From Isoetes taiwanensis (Eukaryota > Streptophyta > Lycopodiopsida > Isoetales > Isoetaceae): a stretch of 64,000 nucleotides of DNA. Each line of letters starts with the position of its first letter. Position 1 is the stretch's first letter. This document shows positions 1-12,257 of the stretch, one piece after another. The notes under the pieces are model-generated. The model was given only the letters and a program-made list of their open reading frames with translations. It did not search any database and was not told the origin of the DNA. A program made the position numbers and the translations under genes. Where the stretch lies: assembly GCA_021234155.1 (NCBI GenBank), contig JAJEKV010000002.1, positions 12,388,725 to 12,452,724 of the forward strand, read 5' to 3'.

Positions 1-3000
1 ATTTGGTGTTTTCATTTTCATCCACTCAGCTGCATGTGCTTAAGGACCTCATGACATATTTTAATCTAAGGTGACCTATGTTATTCTCTTTGGGGATTAC
101 TTGGTCCATATTTCACAAGTGACAAAATTAACTTGAGTCACATGCCTTGATCTCGCTTTATGACCAATTTCTTATACAGAATTGCAAGAATAGGAGATTT
201 TGTCCTGATGCGGAAATTGGCGTGGCAACATGTTTTGAAGAATTTTGGAGGAAATCTTCTTATACATGCAGGTTGCTACTTTGTTCGGCAACTATTCTTG
301 CTGATGGATTACAAGTTTTGTACCATGAACAGGTTTATTGTTTTTGCTTCTTTTCTTTCTTTTTTCCCTTTAAAGAACCTGGAATTTCAGATTTTTCTCT
401 CTTACTGGCTTTGTTGTGCCTTGGAGTCCTATACTCTTTTAAATTTATCTCCCTAGAGCTCCAGGCATCTAGAAGAACACTGAGAGGCCTTACAGGACAG
501 GCATGTGTGTCTTCTCTGAATGTTTATAGGCAGCATAGGCTTTGTTGCAATTTGCCCCATTTCTATATTATGGTCACATGGTAATATTCAGTATGGGCAA
601 GTTCTCTGAAAGGCTGAGAATCATTAATGTTGTTCAGTTTTACCAGATACTGTGTTATCCTAAACTGACATCTGGCTGTCTTGTGATCAGAGATCTATGT
701 TGTGAAGCCTTGTCCTAAAGAAATGACGTGTGATGTGGAGGTAAAACCACCATTTTTCTTTTATTGACAGGTTTAGTCTCCAGTAAGTATTATGATGTTT
801 TGCAGGTAGCGTCTTATGCAGCAAGGGATACAGGAATACAGGAACTTTGTGACAGACCTTAAGAATCAAAGACCCCAAATCCAGTTAGTTGTGGGGGTAA
901 GAAGAATATTTTTTCAAGAGGTATTTTGCAAAATTGGCTGGTAAAATGTAACCTGCATCCTGTGTTACTTGAATATTTGTAGGATATAGCAGAACATTTA
1001 ACCTCAATTTGTTTGTCATCATAATGAAATCTGACGAAAGCCTTGTTTGTGGCCGAAGGATCTACCTACTTAGTGGATTTCCAAATTCTGGGTATGATTT
1101 TTTTTATCTTTCCTAGTTGAACTAGCTGAAAGTTACTCAATAATTGCTTCAATTTCCTTTAGAATGGTGCCAGTAGATGCACATCAGAGCTCACAAATTT
1201 ATAAAGATGGTGAGGTCCATAGTTAGACCGCCTATAATGACGAGGGCGCAGCAGGGTAAAAATTTTGGTTAAACCTTTCCACTTCATGGCATTAGAGTAG
1301 CTATGGCTAGTGGCTTCATAGGTATGGGGTAAGACAAGGGCCATATGAGTTTAAGCCGAGTAGACCTTCAAGTTCGATGAGGAATTGGCCCTGGTCTGAC
1401 TGGACGAGAAATGACTCATTATTGGAATGACAAGCATGGGCTGGTGGCAGCTCCATGCTTGATTTTAATGTTGTAAAAGGATGGATGGTAAATAACTAGG
1501 ATTTCATGCCTATTTTGGTTTCTATTTTGTAAAGGCTTATTTGAAGGAGCTTTAAAATAGTGTATTAAGGCTGAAATCACATTATATTCGAACCAAAAAT
1601 TATAATAAAATAACCATTAATATATATTGCCGTGTATTTTTTGGATACCTACAACGTATCATTTAGGTGCCAAAAACCTTAGTCGCTGCTTTGGTACCCT
1701 CTTTGGATTGAATGGGCAACACGCCTAAACTTTGGTAGGCAACCACGCTGGCTAAAATTTGCCTATCCCGCTTCTGTAGCCATGCCATTCAAGAGAAGAA
1801 TTTTGCTCATAATTGATCCGCTCTTTGTGCTCAATACTGCTCTTTTGGCCTCCATTTCTTCCAAGTATGAATCTTACTCTCTTTTCACATTTCGTTACAG
1901 ATTTGCAAAAACATTTTGATACTAAGCACTTTTGTTTTTAATTTCATGGTTCATTGAGCACTAATCACTGCTCAATTACTTTAATTGTTTATGTTCATTG
2001 TGTACTCAATTTGGTTAGGGATTACCACACTACATCTTCTAGTTAATGTTTCATATATGTCAGGATTCATTGCTAAACTGAGTATATGTCAAGATTTCAT
2101 TGCTAAACTTTTATTATTTTTAATGTTAAGGTTCGAACATCGAATACTATATCTCTGATTAATGTATCAGAGAATACATGTGAGCTTGGTAACTTTGGAA
2201 AAGCCAAAAAGCACGTGTGATGAGCATTGTATGGATGCCTATAAGCTACATTTGTTTACATACTTGCTATCATGAAATGACACCTTTCCTTTCTGTACTT
2301 TATGTTCCTGCTCCCTAATAATGTTATATGAGAAAATGATTTTAACAATTTGTAGGTACAATTCTACCTTTGTAACTTGTAGTCCACTTTTATTTTAGAA
2401 GTTATTATAGTCAATTGCCTATTTGACTTCCTCTACTTGAGAAAAAGCACCACATTATAAATATGGAGTGCCCATTTTGTCTGATTAATTCAATATTTTT
2501 CTCATAAAGTTCTGGTTGCAGTGCCACATTTATTGATTACTCAACTTGGTTGGGGAAAGAAAACCATTTTCTGTTGCGTCTCTGTATGTTTTAAAAATTA
2601 GATTGCTCAACAATATTCTAGTTATTAAACAAGGAAATTTGAATTTTGAATAATATCTCTGGTTAATGTAGCAGAAGAAGGCTGAGGCATAGATTCGGTA
2701 TTTACTGTGGCTGCCAAATCCAGGAGAAACGATTTTGGTGGTGGCTAAAATACAAGAAAGCACCTGATTTTGATGCAGGCACACTATTGTTGTGAAAACC
2801 TGTAAGTAAATGGTACAGGTGCTATGTTCTATGAATTTTCACGGTAATAGGTGAGCTATGCCTTTAGAAAAAGAACAGAAACTTCATGGATTTTTATTGG
2901 CTTGAAAAAAAGGTGTTACATATTAGAGCATGCACATGTGCTGTGATGGGCAAGTAGTATGAATGGTTTCCACATCGTGGTTACTTACATACTCTACACC

Positions 3001-3230
3001 TAGTGAAATGACACCTTTCCTTTGTGCACTTACATCTTGAGCACTACACCAATTGAATAGTTGTGTAAAATTAGTGCAATGGCTTTAATCCTTTGTCCAA
3101 TCTTGACGACTTTAAATATAATTTGCATTGCAGGGTACACAGGTACATAAGAACCAATAGCTTTAAACAATAACTCTGTTGTAGTTGGTAATTACTAGTT
3201 ACACTCTTATTTCCTTTGTGGCATCCCATT

Positions 3231-3325
3231 TAGCTCTCGTACTCTATTTTTGTTTTAATTGTAGTTACACTTTATTTCTAGCTCTAGTACTCTATTTTTG
3301 TTTGAATTGTAGTTACACTCTGCTG
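3231..3325. repeat. 48-bp tandem repeat, two copies
   Basis: TAGCTCTCGTACTCTATTTT at 3231 and TAGCTCTAGTACTCTATTTT at 3279 begin two units that continue with TGTTTTAATTGTAGTTACAC. Confidence 0.9.
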
Positions 3326-4188
3326 TTTTTTCTCCTGACTTCCATATGAGAAAGCATTCTTTTGGCTCACATTCTTCTTGACAATTTTTTCCCATGTGTT
3401 CCAGAAAGCAAGTTCTGTTGCAGACATGCTTCTAAATAAATGGGTGCAAATATTGCATTTTTTATGTGGAAGAAGTTTATGAGGAATCAAAAACCTTTAG
3501 TGACATCTTCCTTTCATAAAAGAAATATATCGGACAGGGAACACAAGGCACTTCTCTGATACTACCAACTGAAGTAATATAGAATGAAATGGCAAGGTGT
3601 CACCAATAGCTAGCAATCAATTATAAATTCAGAAGTACAAAAAGGAAAACCTTCCCTCGCTACCATAGCTTTGAATATTCTTGCTCTACATCTTATCAAC
3701 TTGATGTGTTGGTTAAGAGGTATCCTCAAAATTTACATTGTATGGTAAATGTTTCTACCTTCCATAGATGCGAACTGTCGGCAAAGCTGTCTACCAAAGA
3801 CAAAGTCTAAGTTCATAAAATCGGGTGCAAATTGCCGGGATAAGTTCAAAAAATTCAATACATTCTTGCTTGGAATCTAGAGACGTAATCTATGAAAACT
3901 CCTACCGCCGCGGAACAAACTAGAGAACGCGAAGATAGCCAAGCCAGAAGATGGATTACGCCTATGGTGCCAGGCGTCCGCACTACGAAGATAGATTGCG
4001 TGGCGGGTGACGGTCCACTTTGGATAGCACCAGGTGTGATACCAGACGCGGCCAAATTTTGGGAGTTTATCGCGACCAAAATGCCACGCCTTTTGGGTTC
4101 CGGGTCAGAAGCGGTGATTTCGCCTAAGAAAAGAATTCTGGCTCAACATGGCCATGCATTCTTGTCATCTTATATTAGTGTGTTGCAT

Positions 4189-4700
4189 GGGGTTCATATT
4201 AGTGTGTTGTAATCAAGTTTCTCCTATTTAACGATATATGGGGGTTCTGCCAATCTCTACTAACGATAAGGTATATCCCTTTATGTATAAGTGCATCTCT
4301 GGGAAAGGGAAAGAAAAAAAAGTCCAAGATGAAAGGAAAGGAAAGAGGATGAAAAAAGGAAAAGAGGAAGAAGAAAAACGAAAAAAAAAAGAAATGGAAA
4401 GGGAAGTATGCAATTAATCAATTCCATTTGAAATGTATATGGGGGTTCATATTAGTGTGTTGCATCAAGTTCGTTTAACGAGCAGGGTTCACCATACGCA
4501 GAATCGTATACATCTCTCTTTATGTATACAAGTGCATCTCTGTGAGGCTGAAAGAAAAAGTTCACATGAAAAAGGAACGGAAATAGGGTGAAAAAGCGAA
4601 AGAGGAAAAGAAGAAACGAAAAAGAAATGGAAGCGGGGAAGTGCAGAAAACGAGGAAGTGCCGGAAAGAAAAGCGGGTAAAACCGGATAAATGGCAAAGC
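4189..4700. repeat. Diverged tandem duplication of about 253 bp with purine-rich half
   Basis: GGGGTTCATATTAGTGTGTTG starts each unit, at 4189 and 4442 (shown here as its 20-base core). Each unit passes through CTTTATGTATA(CA)AGTGCATCTCTG into a GA-rich tract ending AAAGAAATGGAA. The strand asymmetry of the purine tract is notable. No gene is seen. Confidence 0.85.
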
Positions 4701-5707
4701 GGAAGAGGAAATGGTGTCAATACTTAACAATGGAGTACTCTTTTGGGTTATCTTAACAATGTATCATTTGCTGTGTTCTCACTTATGTCCAAAGAATGCT
4801 GGGCACTGCCTTAGTTTATATGAATGATCTGCAACTATCTCTTAGTTTGCTTCTAGGTTTCTCGCTTTGATAATTTAGGTGGATACCGTCGAATTGAAAT
4901 CTTACCCTGGCGATGAACGACGTTCTTGACCTTCCATAATTATGATGTGCCCAGCGTTTCATGGCTTTGTGGACATGTTAGATAAGTAGTGGTATATAAT
5001 GGATCAAGTTAAACATGAAGCCTTGTTAGGGGCGCCCGTGACGCCTCATGTGGAGAATAGGAGAACACATGGGTTATTCCAGAGCATCATGAATGCTTGG
5101 TAACGAATGCGATACATTTGAGTTATAATTGATGTTGTAAAGTGTTTTCTATTCGGCCAGGATCGAATTAATAAGTTTGGCGATTTTTCCTTGTTCAAGG
5201 AACCAAGGTTAGCAATAAAATTTGGTAGGTTTCCTTTGTTCCAATGGGACTCGCATCATTGAATAGATTTTGTTATATTTTCTTTTGTTCCGGACTTCAA
5301 TGACTTCATGGAGATAGGCCTAAGGCGCTACTTGATCTTTGACATAATCTTTTTTTGCAAAGCATAGCATAAACTGTTGTTGGCAAACCAAGCAAATGTG
5401 TCAAAACAAATTTACTACAAATGAGTCTTTCTTATTAAAATCATTAAGCTCCAAGAACATAGTCAATAAGATGCAAAACTTACTTCCTTTGCTTTGAACC
5501 TTATTACGGATCTCTTGTTATGAAAAATAGAATGCTAAGTAAGCAAATATTTCATTAATCGAGAGAATAACAGATTTGAGAATTTTGTTGCTTACTTGCT
5601 AGTGCAAGTAATTTCACCTACTGCTGAAGCTTAAGTATTCACCACATTAATTAAGTATTCACATACAATATTAATTCGTGGACCATTCGCCACCAAAATT
5701 ATTGATG

Positions 5708-7320
5708 GAATAGAATAGAATAGATAAAGATAAGTTTTTATCGTCCACGAGAAACATTATTGTCCGTTGTGCCGTGAGGCCATTGGACTTGTGTAGCATG
5801 GGCGAGCTCCCGAAAGAGGGTGCTACTAGCACGTCACGCTGGTTTATTGTAGCCTTTTCTGAAGGCTTCCTTTAACCTATTAATACCGGCATACTGCTTT
5901 GTATCGGCTTCATGGCCGTGCAGTGATACGTCGTTATCAATCAGCTTTAAACTAAGCATTTCTTGGGCATATATGTCCTGCCTCATGGGCGATTCATATC
6001 ACTAGCCCTTTTTCTTTGTGTACTTCCCGGTGTCTGACCACCATCTCCTGTATTGCATCAGCCAAATTTCTCATTGTGTCTGCCCTCATCATGATGGTGT
6101 GTCCTGGCTGTCCCCACCTTATGTCTCTGTATTTGTTCACGATGTCTCAGGTATCTTTGGGCACTCATTGGCGGTGATTCTCATCTCCCACTTTCGGTGT
6201 CACGATTTACGCATAACGGTCATCCTTCTCTATTCTCCTCCATCTGTCCTTTTCAATTCTCAGATCATGGCTCCCCTCCTGAATCTCGCTAGAATATCTC
6301 TTCTCGTCTTCCCTAATAGATTATCTCGGTACATCATCCGTTGTCCTATCTGCTTTGCTGCGGATTGAAGACATTTGTAAGCGAGTGTCTTGGGTCCCTG
6401 TGTGTTTTTGCGACCATGCTCGTGGCTTTAATCCGCCATTCTTCGTTCCATTTCCCTTCGTTTTACCGTGTCATTTCGGGTTCATCCCCATTTCTACGGT
6501 CCATACCGCCACATCCTTAAACCATCCACTACCATTGATGATGTGTGCTTTTTTGCTGATTCGTTGATTGCAATACTCGATAATGTCTTTGGTTCCCCAC
6601 AATTGTCTCTTAATAGGGATCTAATAGTCTTCTCCCATGCCCTCACCTCCATTGGTTTTACGCCTTACGTCTACCGTACACTATGGTCATCGGTGGGTGT
6701 GTTTGCTCTCAACTTAAATTCCTGTTTATGCCACTGTCCGAAAATCCCTTCCTATTTTTCCCATTTCTTATCTGTTAAGCCCGGTCCCCAAGTTTCAGCC
6801 CCATATAGCTGCGTCGTCCGCGATCCTTTGTCTTGAACAAGTAGCATTTGATTTCCCAGTCTATTATTCTGCTTTTATTACAAAAATTCTTCATATTAAA
6901 ATAACTCCCGATGGCTGATTGGAATCTCGTATCTGCTCCTTTGGCCCATTTTCCTGTGCCGTGTGTGTCATAGCCCAGGTATCTGTATTCTGTTGATTCT
7001 TCTAGTTCTGTTCCCAAATACTTAAACGGTCTGTGTCTGTTCCTGTTCCCAAAGATGACTATTTTGGTCTTTGCAAGGTTTACTGTTAACCCCGTCCTCT
7101 CGCAGAAAGTCTCTAGTAGCTCCAGTAATCTGTGCATTCCCTGTTTTTTGTGGCCATCATGCTCAGATCATCGGCATATAACATGATGGGAACCTTGGTG
7201 TCCCCTAGTGTGGGGGCGTCCTTGTCCCCTTGTTGCTCTGCTATGAAATCCTGTAATGCATCTATGTATATCCCGAAGAGCATATAAAGACATCTGCATT
7301 TGATAGCAGAAGTCATTCGC
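5708..7320 (-). mobile_element. LINE copy A, 5'-truncated, with (CTATT)n tail
   Basis: This is a non-LTR retrotransposon fragment on the minus strand. The reverse-transcriptase core has FGIYIDAL and an intact catalytic YADD at 7167-7178. TVNLAKTKIVIFG, YRYLGYD and KWAKGADTRFQSAIGSYFNM follow at about 6840-7110. The 3' region continues to a tail of GAATA repeats at 5708-5725 (CTATT on the element's own strand). The coding frame is broken near 6840-6870 and further downstream. Homology to the RT N-terminus stops near 7320, which fits the usual 5' truncation. The same family occurs at 28000-30010 in the opposite orientation, where the 3' ends match. I cannot place the clade. Confidence 0.85.
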
Positions 7321-7329
7321 TAGCTATGT

Positions 7330-7911
7330 CTCGACGTCGTCCCAGCGATGTTTCGCTGCAGCCTAGTTCTCCTCATAATATCGACTCCATTACTTGCTCC
7401 ATGACCTACAATGATCTATGTAGATGCATAATGAGAGGGATAACCTTGATCTTTACCTGCAAGGTATGGCCAATGTATAAGAGCTCATATATTAATTTGA
7501 AAAATGCAGAGCATAACTAGTTTATCGTACCTTTGTTTGTGAACAAGATTGCGTATTAAACGGGAGCAAATCATTGAAACGAGAGAAAAAGGAATATTCC
7601 GCAAAGATTCCCTTTTTTTTTACGAAAAAGGGGTAAAATGAGGTTAAAAAAAAAAGATGCATGAAATTCTATTTTGACCCGAAATGACTAATTTTTTTTT
7701 GCAACGAAGGAATTGACTTTTTTAAAGTGTCACTTTTCTTAGCAAAAAGAATGTTCTTAAAGTATGTTTTAGAGAGAAACTCTAATTTCGAGGAGGATAA
7801 AATATTTAACAAAAATTGAAGTAAGTCCCAGAATTGAAACTGTAGTATTCTCAAAATTTGAAGATAGAATCTTCATATTCACATCAAAATTCTGATCTCT
7901 TTTTCTAAGAC
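7330..7911. other. AT-rich gap, nothing recognised
   Basis: The stretch between the truncated LINE copy A and the DUF7869-like gene holds poly-A/T runs and no frame longer than about 65 codons with any resemblance. Confidence 0.6.
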
Positions 7912-10292
7912 TTATGTGCAAAAGTGTGAGGAGATGATGAGAGAGGGATCCGGGGGACGCCCCTCATGTTCATTTATGCCATCGTCATCACCTTCACTTC
8001 TTTCATCGTCCTTTCGAGGAAGTGCTTGAGTTATCTTCCTCATCACTATCAGGCGACGGTGAAGCATTGTCACCACCTTCTTCATCATCTTCTTCATAAT
8101 TACAAGCTTTTTTTAAGCAAATTGATAGTCTTCCGGCGTAGAGCGATTGTCGATTTCAATTTAAAATCATAGCACAATATAGTCACGTCATTAAGGTTCA
8201 AACTCGTCCCTACAACCCACCTTCTTGGACTTTCTCCCCTTTTCCTTGGCTTCTCATTTCTAACTCATATCTACCTTCAAAAGCATTTTTTCGCGTGTTG
8301 CAAGCCAATGAATCTTGAGTTTAGTGACTAAGCCTTCCTCCTTGACTGTGTCAAGCACTTTTTGCTATCCGAGCGGCCGACCTTTGTCATCCTCCTCGGT
8401 ACGGAAGAGCAATTAGCATACCTTTGGTAATTTCGTGATATTACCTTGGGGCTCATTCCTGCGTCTTGGTCCGGGGTACATGACTCGGTCCTCCTCGTCT
8501 TCTACCCGGTGCAAATGTAGCACCGCTTGGGACTGCTTGGTGCTGGGGTTGATGGAAGGTGTTAGGCCATTGAAATGGTTCTTGCAAGCTGTCTTAGAGC
8601 TATGTTTTGTACAACAATTTTCTGTTCGAGAAAGAAATTACTCCACCACATCCAGATCTTCTTCTAAGAAGTACTTAAAACTCGAGGAAATTCCATTTTC
8701 AATGGCTTTTAAGGATGACTCTGGGGGGCTTTTATTACGCTTGGACTCCTTAGGATTTTTTGAGAGGAAGTTGCTCGGACGTTCTATGAAGGAAGTGTCT
8801 GGAATATATTTAAGGAAGCGTAATCCCTCTGGGCGGACTCAGGGTCCTTAGTTGTGGTATACTTCTTCCCTGTAAGAAGCTTTGGCCATCCTTCAAGTAG
8901 AACTTGATATGATGTTGAAAGGTGAGATCATTCAACTTGTTCACTGACTTGTTCTCTGTTTGAGCGTTGAGAGAAAACAAACTCTCTCCGGAAATCAGCA
9001 GTCTCTTTAAGAAGATCGACCCTAATGGAGTAGGAGTGTAAGAATCTTCAATAATTGAACTAAAGAAGGAAGACAGAAAGCCTTCTTCCTTCTAAGGCGC
9101 CTGAAAAAATGGCGAACATTTGGTCAATCGATCATGAGTGTGGCCTACAAGTAAGAAACCGAAGCTTCACTTTTCTAAAGATCCCTAGCTCCACTAACAT
9201 GGCACGAAGACGCGAAAGAGTGTTTGATTCTTGTTCTCCCTTGTAGTATTGTCAAGTTGCGGATAAAGCTAATCGGTGGTAATTGCTCTTGCTTCGCCCG
9301 CGGGACCTTGTTAAGAATTGTAATTGTGAGGTTGGGGTCACCATGCAAGTTTGGATATCGTCAAAAAAACTTTGCACCTTAGACTTCCTTTGAAGACCAT
9401 AGCTCCTACAAAGGTGGACCTTAACAAAACATTCCTCCTCGGCACATCTTTAGGAATGTTCAAGAAATGTGGTAGAGTTGTTTTTTTTGGTCCATTCCAT
9501 CAATCACAAAGACATGTATTGCGGTGGGCGTTCAAGAGCTTTTTTTCTATGCTTGGCAAGCTTTCTTCTCTCTGGCGCTTTGTTGTTCACGATGTCCGGC
9601 AAGGTTACATTTGCACAATATCGTAGAGAAGAAATGAGGTCAAAGCATTTTCTCTAAAACAAGTGAGAGATTGGAGAACATGAACTTACTTCTTTTCGAC
9701 CCTCTGTCTTTGCGGTTTTCGTTGACTCTTTAATTACGCACACCTCGAGCAAACGGACATTCTATGTTTTCTAGGAATTTTCACAAGACCGAATTCACTT
9801 TTCCACATCGGTGAAGTGTGAGTAAGAGATGTCTTTGAAGCTGAGTGCAAGTCTCTTTGTACTCATTAAAAACATCTTTTGGTGATGTTATCGGGTTAAA
9901 TGATACATGTTGCTGTTAGGTAGCTTCTCACATGTTTCTCTAAAATATTTCTCCATCCGGACACGGTGAGCAAGGGCATGCATGGTTACAACTCTTCTTG
10001 GTCCACAATGATCATCGATTGCTGGATTTTTGTCGATCTTTTTGTGTATTCTAGACATTCTTGTGGACCCTAAACGGTGGACAACCATAAAACATTTCGG
10101 CAAACTTCTTGGCCGGTTAATGTAGTGCAAGAAGGTGTTGCGGTCTGGTCTTACATGATAAGCTAAGTAGGCATTCTGGTGCGCCAATGTCATGGAACCG
10201 TAGTTGTCTCTAGCGCTTCGCCGTAATTTAGCCATGTTAAGTCTGTTGATGCAACCCAATGAGCAGCATTTAGTTCTCAAAAGTCTCCTCAT
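7912..10292 (-). pseudogene. Transposase-like gene of DUF7869 type, broken
   Basis: Reading down the minus strand, an N-terminal Cys-rich motif CCSLGC lies at about 10250-10268. After it come VVHRLGSTRMSRI, a repressor-like spacer, DGMDQKK at 9481-9501 and LPHFLNIPKDV in the next frame. GHTHDR follows at about 9128-9145, then IDQMFAIFS in a neighbouring frame, and HHIKFYLKDGQSFL near 8905. The order CC.C, DGMDQ, GHTHDxIDQ is what I associate with DUF7869 proteins, which are widespread, repetitive and probably RNase-H-like transposases. At least three frameshifts and several stops break it; one frameshift is in the A-run just after DGMDQ. The acidic end at 7920-8090 (DDERSEGDDDG) may be its C-terminal tail. 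It is divergent from the methyltransferase-like gene at 12258. Confidence 0.6.
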
Positions 10293-10299
10293 TTTTACA

Positions 10300-11150
10300 T
10301 TTCATCCATAAGATTTTCTTCTTCTTGCGGAGGAGCAAGCCCTCAAACCAAAATCCACCTTGAATTTCTTTGAAGATTGGCTTGAGAACATGTAATCTCT
10401 TTGTTCCTCGTTGGTGTCTTCATCTTCCGATGAAACTTCTACTCTGGGGGTGACTTCCTCACGTCCGAGTGGTGTGCTTGTAGAGGAAAAGCGGACCCGC
10501 GTGAAGTTGTTCCCGGAATAGGGGGGGGTACGGTGTTAAAGGGTGGTGATGGCCCATAAGAGGTTGTGGCATCAATTTGTTCTTGTACCATCTTGAAAAG
10601 GAGTTCTTGCAAACATCTCCTTTTAGAGCGGACTGGGGTACGCAAATCCATGTGTCACAACCGTTGTTGTGTGAAGAGGAGTGCATCTTGGAGCTTCGTC
10701 CTCATTTGTAGTGAAGTCGGTGAGAGAAATTGTAGTGAATCTCGGTCTTTGTGTTTTTCGTGTGTTCCTTGTATGTTTGCGCGAAGGAGGCTAAACTACA
10801 AAAGGGGGTAGCTTGTTCTTGAGCACCCTTTGTTGTGGAGCTTCTGCAGGTCGGGGGATGGAACAAAGGGTGGTGGCAGCCCGCTCGAACTAGTGGTGAT
10901 TCTTTGGAAGGAGATGCCGGTCAGGCCGTCTCTGGGGACTTGGTGACGGTTGGAAGGGTGGTGGAAGTCACATTACGTCTTTGGACTCGGTGTGTCTTCG
11001 GAGAAGCAAGAACGATGAAGAAGGAGGTAGAGCCGGAGAATTCCGGTCTTGAGAAAACGGCGTTGGTCCCAAGCGTGTCCTCGAACCGGGGCGAGCTTGA
11101 GACAACGAAAGGTGGTGGAAGTTTGTTGGACGGCGGTTTGTCATCTTAAG
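10300..11150 (-). other. Possible N-terminal low-complexity part of the DUF7869-like gene
   Basis: The minus strand has fragmented frames rich in proline, serine and arginine, such as RTPVRSKRRCLQELLFKMV followed by PPIPGTTS. They lie directly upstream of the Cys-rich motif at 10268. A disordered, basic N-terminus is common in such transposase-like proteins, so this could be the same gene. No fold is recognisable. Plus-strand frames over the same DNA show no family resemblance. Confidence 0.25.
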
Positions 11151-11204
11151 AACCGCAAACCGGTGTAGAGTTTAGATAATGTTTCTCATGCAGAGCTTTT
11201 CTTA

Positions 11205-11815
11205 TTCGAATACAAGCCCGCCTACTAAAAGTAGAACTTCCCGCAACAATTGCGAAAGGCAAACTAAAAGCTATTCCGAATACACTAGAGCGAACAAAAG
11301 GCCAAACGTATTCCACTTCACATAGAAAAACGAAGGCAAGACGGAATGGACACCTTTAAAAGGAAATTTTGGCGCCGGTTTCGTATTCGATCTCCATTTG
11401 AAATCGGTCGCCGCCCGCCAGCCGAATATAATATTCAGGAGTCGTATTCGATACTCATAGAAAACATGGAGAGGTGAGTAAGAAAGTACAAGGTACAATC
11501 ATTTGTGTAATCGTTTTTATTCCGAATACACATTCTTCCCTCGAGAAGTGTATTCCGGAACACATTTTTTCGAAGGCTAAAGTGTAATACACTTTCGCCG
11601 AGGGAAGGCTAATGTGTATTCCTAATACACTGCTCGAGGGAAACCGGTATTCGAATACACTTTCAACCGAGAGAAGGCGAAGTGTATTCAGGAATACACA
11701 CTTAAGCTTTGGAGGAAAGGCTTAAAGTGTATTCCGAATACACTTTGAGGAAGTGTTCGAGGAATCCTGCGTACACGCCTTCCCTCAAAGGCTAAAGTGT
11801 ATTCCGGAATACACA
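11205..11815. repeat. Cluster of GTGTATTC-GAATACAC palindromes, upstream of locus 1
   Basis: About a dozen short inverted repeats of the form GTGTATTC(C)GAATACAC occur, many with matching A/T flanks. Examples are near 11274, 11519, 11547, 11616, 11647, 11680, 11727 and 11800. Spacing is about 30-70 bases and the DNA between copies is not obviously repeated, so this is not a simple tandem array. The cluster fills the gap between the minus-strand DUF7869-like gene and the plus-strand methyltransferase-like gene. Confidence 0.9.
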
Positions 11816-12257
11816 TCGTGTTCTTTGTTTTGTAAGTTTGTTTTTCCGTGATTTTTGTAGTGACTTTAGGTGTTTTTTCTGCTTTTAAAACTTGTTTAGA
11901 CCTGTTTTTTTGTCAAGATTGCAGTGTTGTTTTGGCATTTTGGTCCTCTTTTTGCCCTTGTTTTTCCTTTTCGCAAGACATTTTTGTATACGGAATAGTT
12001 TTTGCCACCGCTTTCTCTAACAAGATCGTGTTTACACACAATTTGCACTGCACAAAGAAGGCAGCAAGAAACAACACAAGAGGGTAGATTAAAATCCCAG
12101 CTAAAACCGCACCTGAGAGAAGGGTTGAGGAGACATCTGCGCCGCCATCTCTAAAAACTTTCAAACTCAATGGTTTTTACAAGGGGTATACGGAAAGTAC
12201 AAAGACACACTTACTTTCCTACATGTCGCCAGTCTTTGGCCGGAGCAAAAAGGTGCG

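Larger units (their letters stand above)
1..5690. other. AT-rich region without a recognisable gene
   Basis: Frames on both strands are short and show no domain. A weak exon candidate lies at about 807-893 (plus strand, AG before, GGG|GTAAGA after), reading MQQGIQEYRNFVTDLKNQ, but no neighbouring exon supports it. A frame at 3892-4212 is more GC- and CpG-rich than its surroundings yet matches nothing. The string GTGAAATGACACCTTTCCTT or its variant occurs near 2270 and 3003, marking a diverged duplication. Confidence 0.5.

Noticed and set aside
807-893. Candidate exon with AG before and GTAAGA after
   Set aside because: A single isolated candidate with no recognisable product and no neighbouring exon in phase. 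Such signals occur by chance in AT-rich DNA.
3892-4212. GC-richer plus-strand frame of 106 codons
   Set aside because: No motif, no family resemblance, and the last third lies in a tandem duplication. I could not support a gene.
6018-6836. Plus-strand frames of 116-122 codons
   Set aside because: They are antisense to LINE copy A, whose minus-strand RT strings match copy B.
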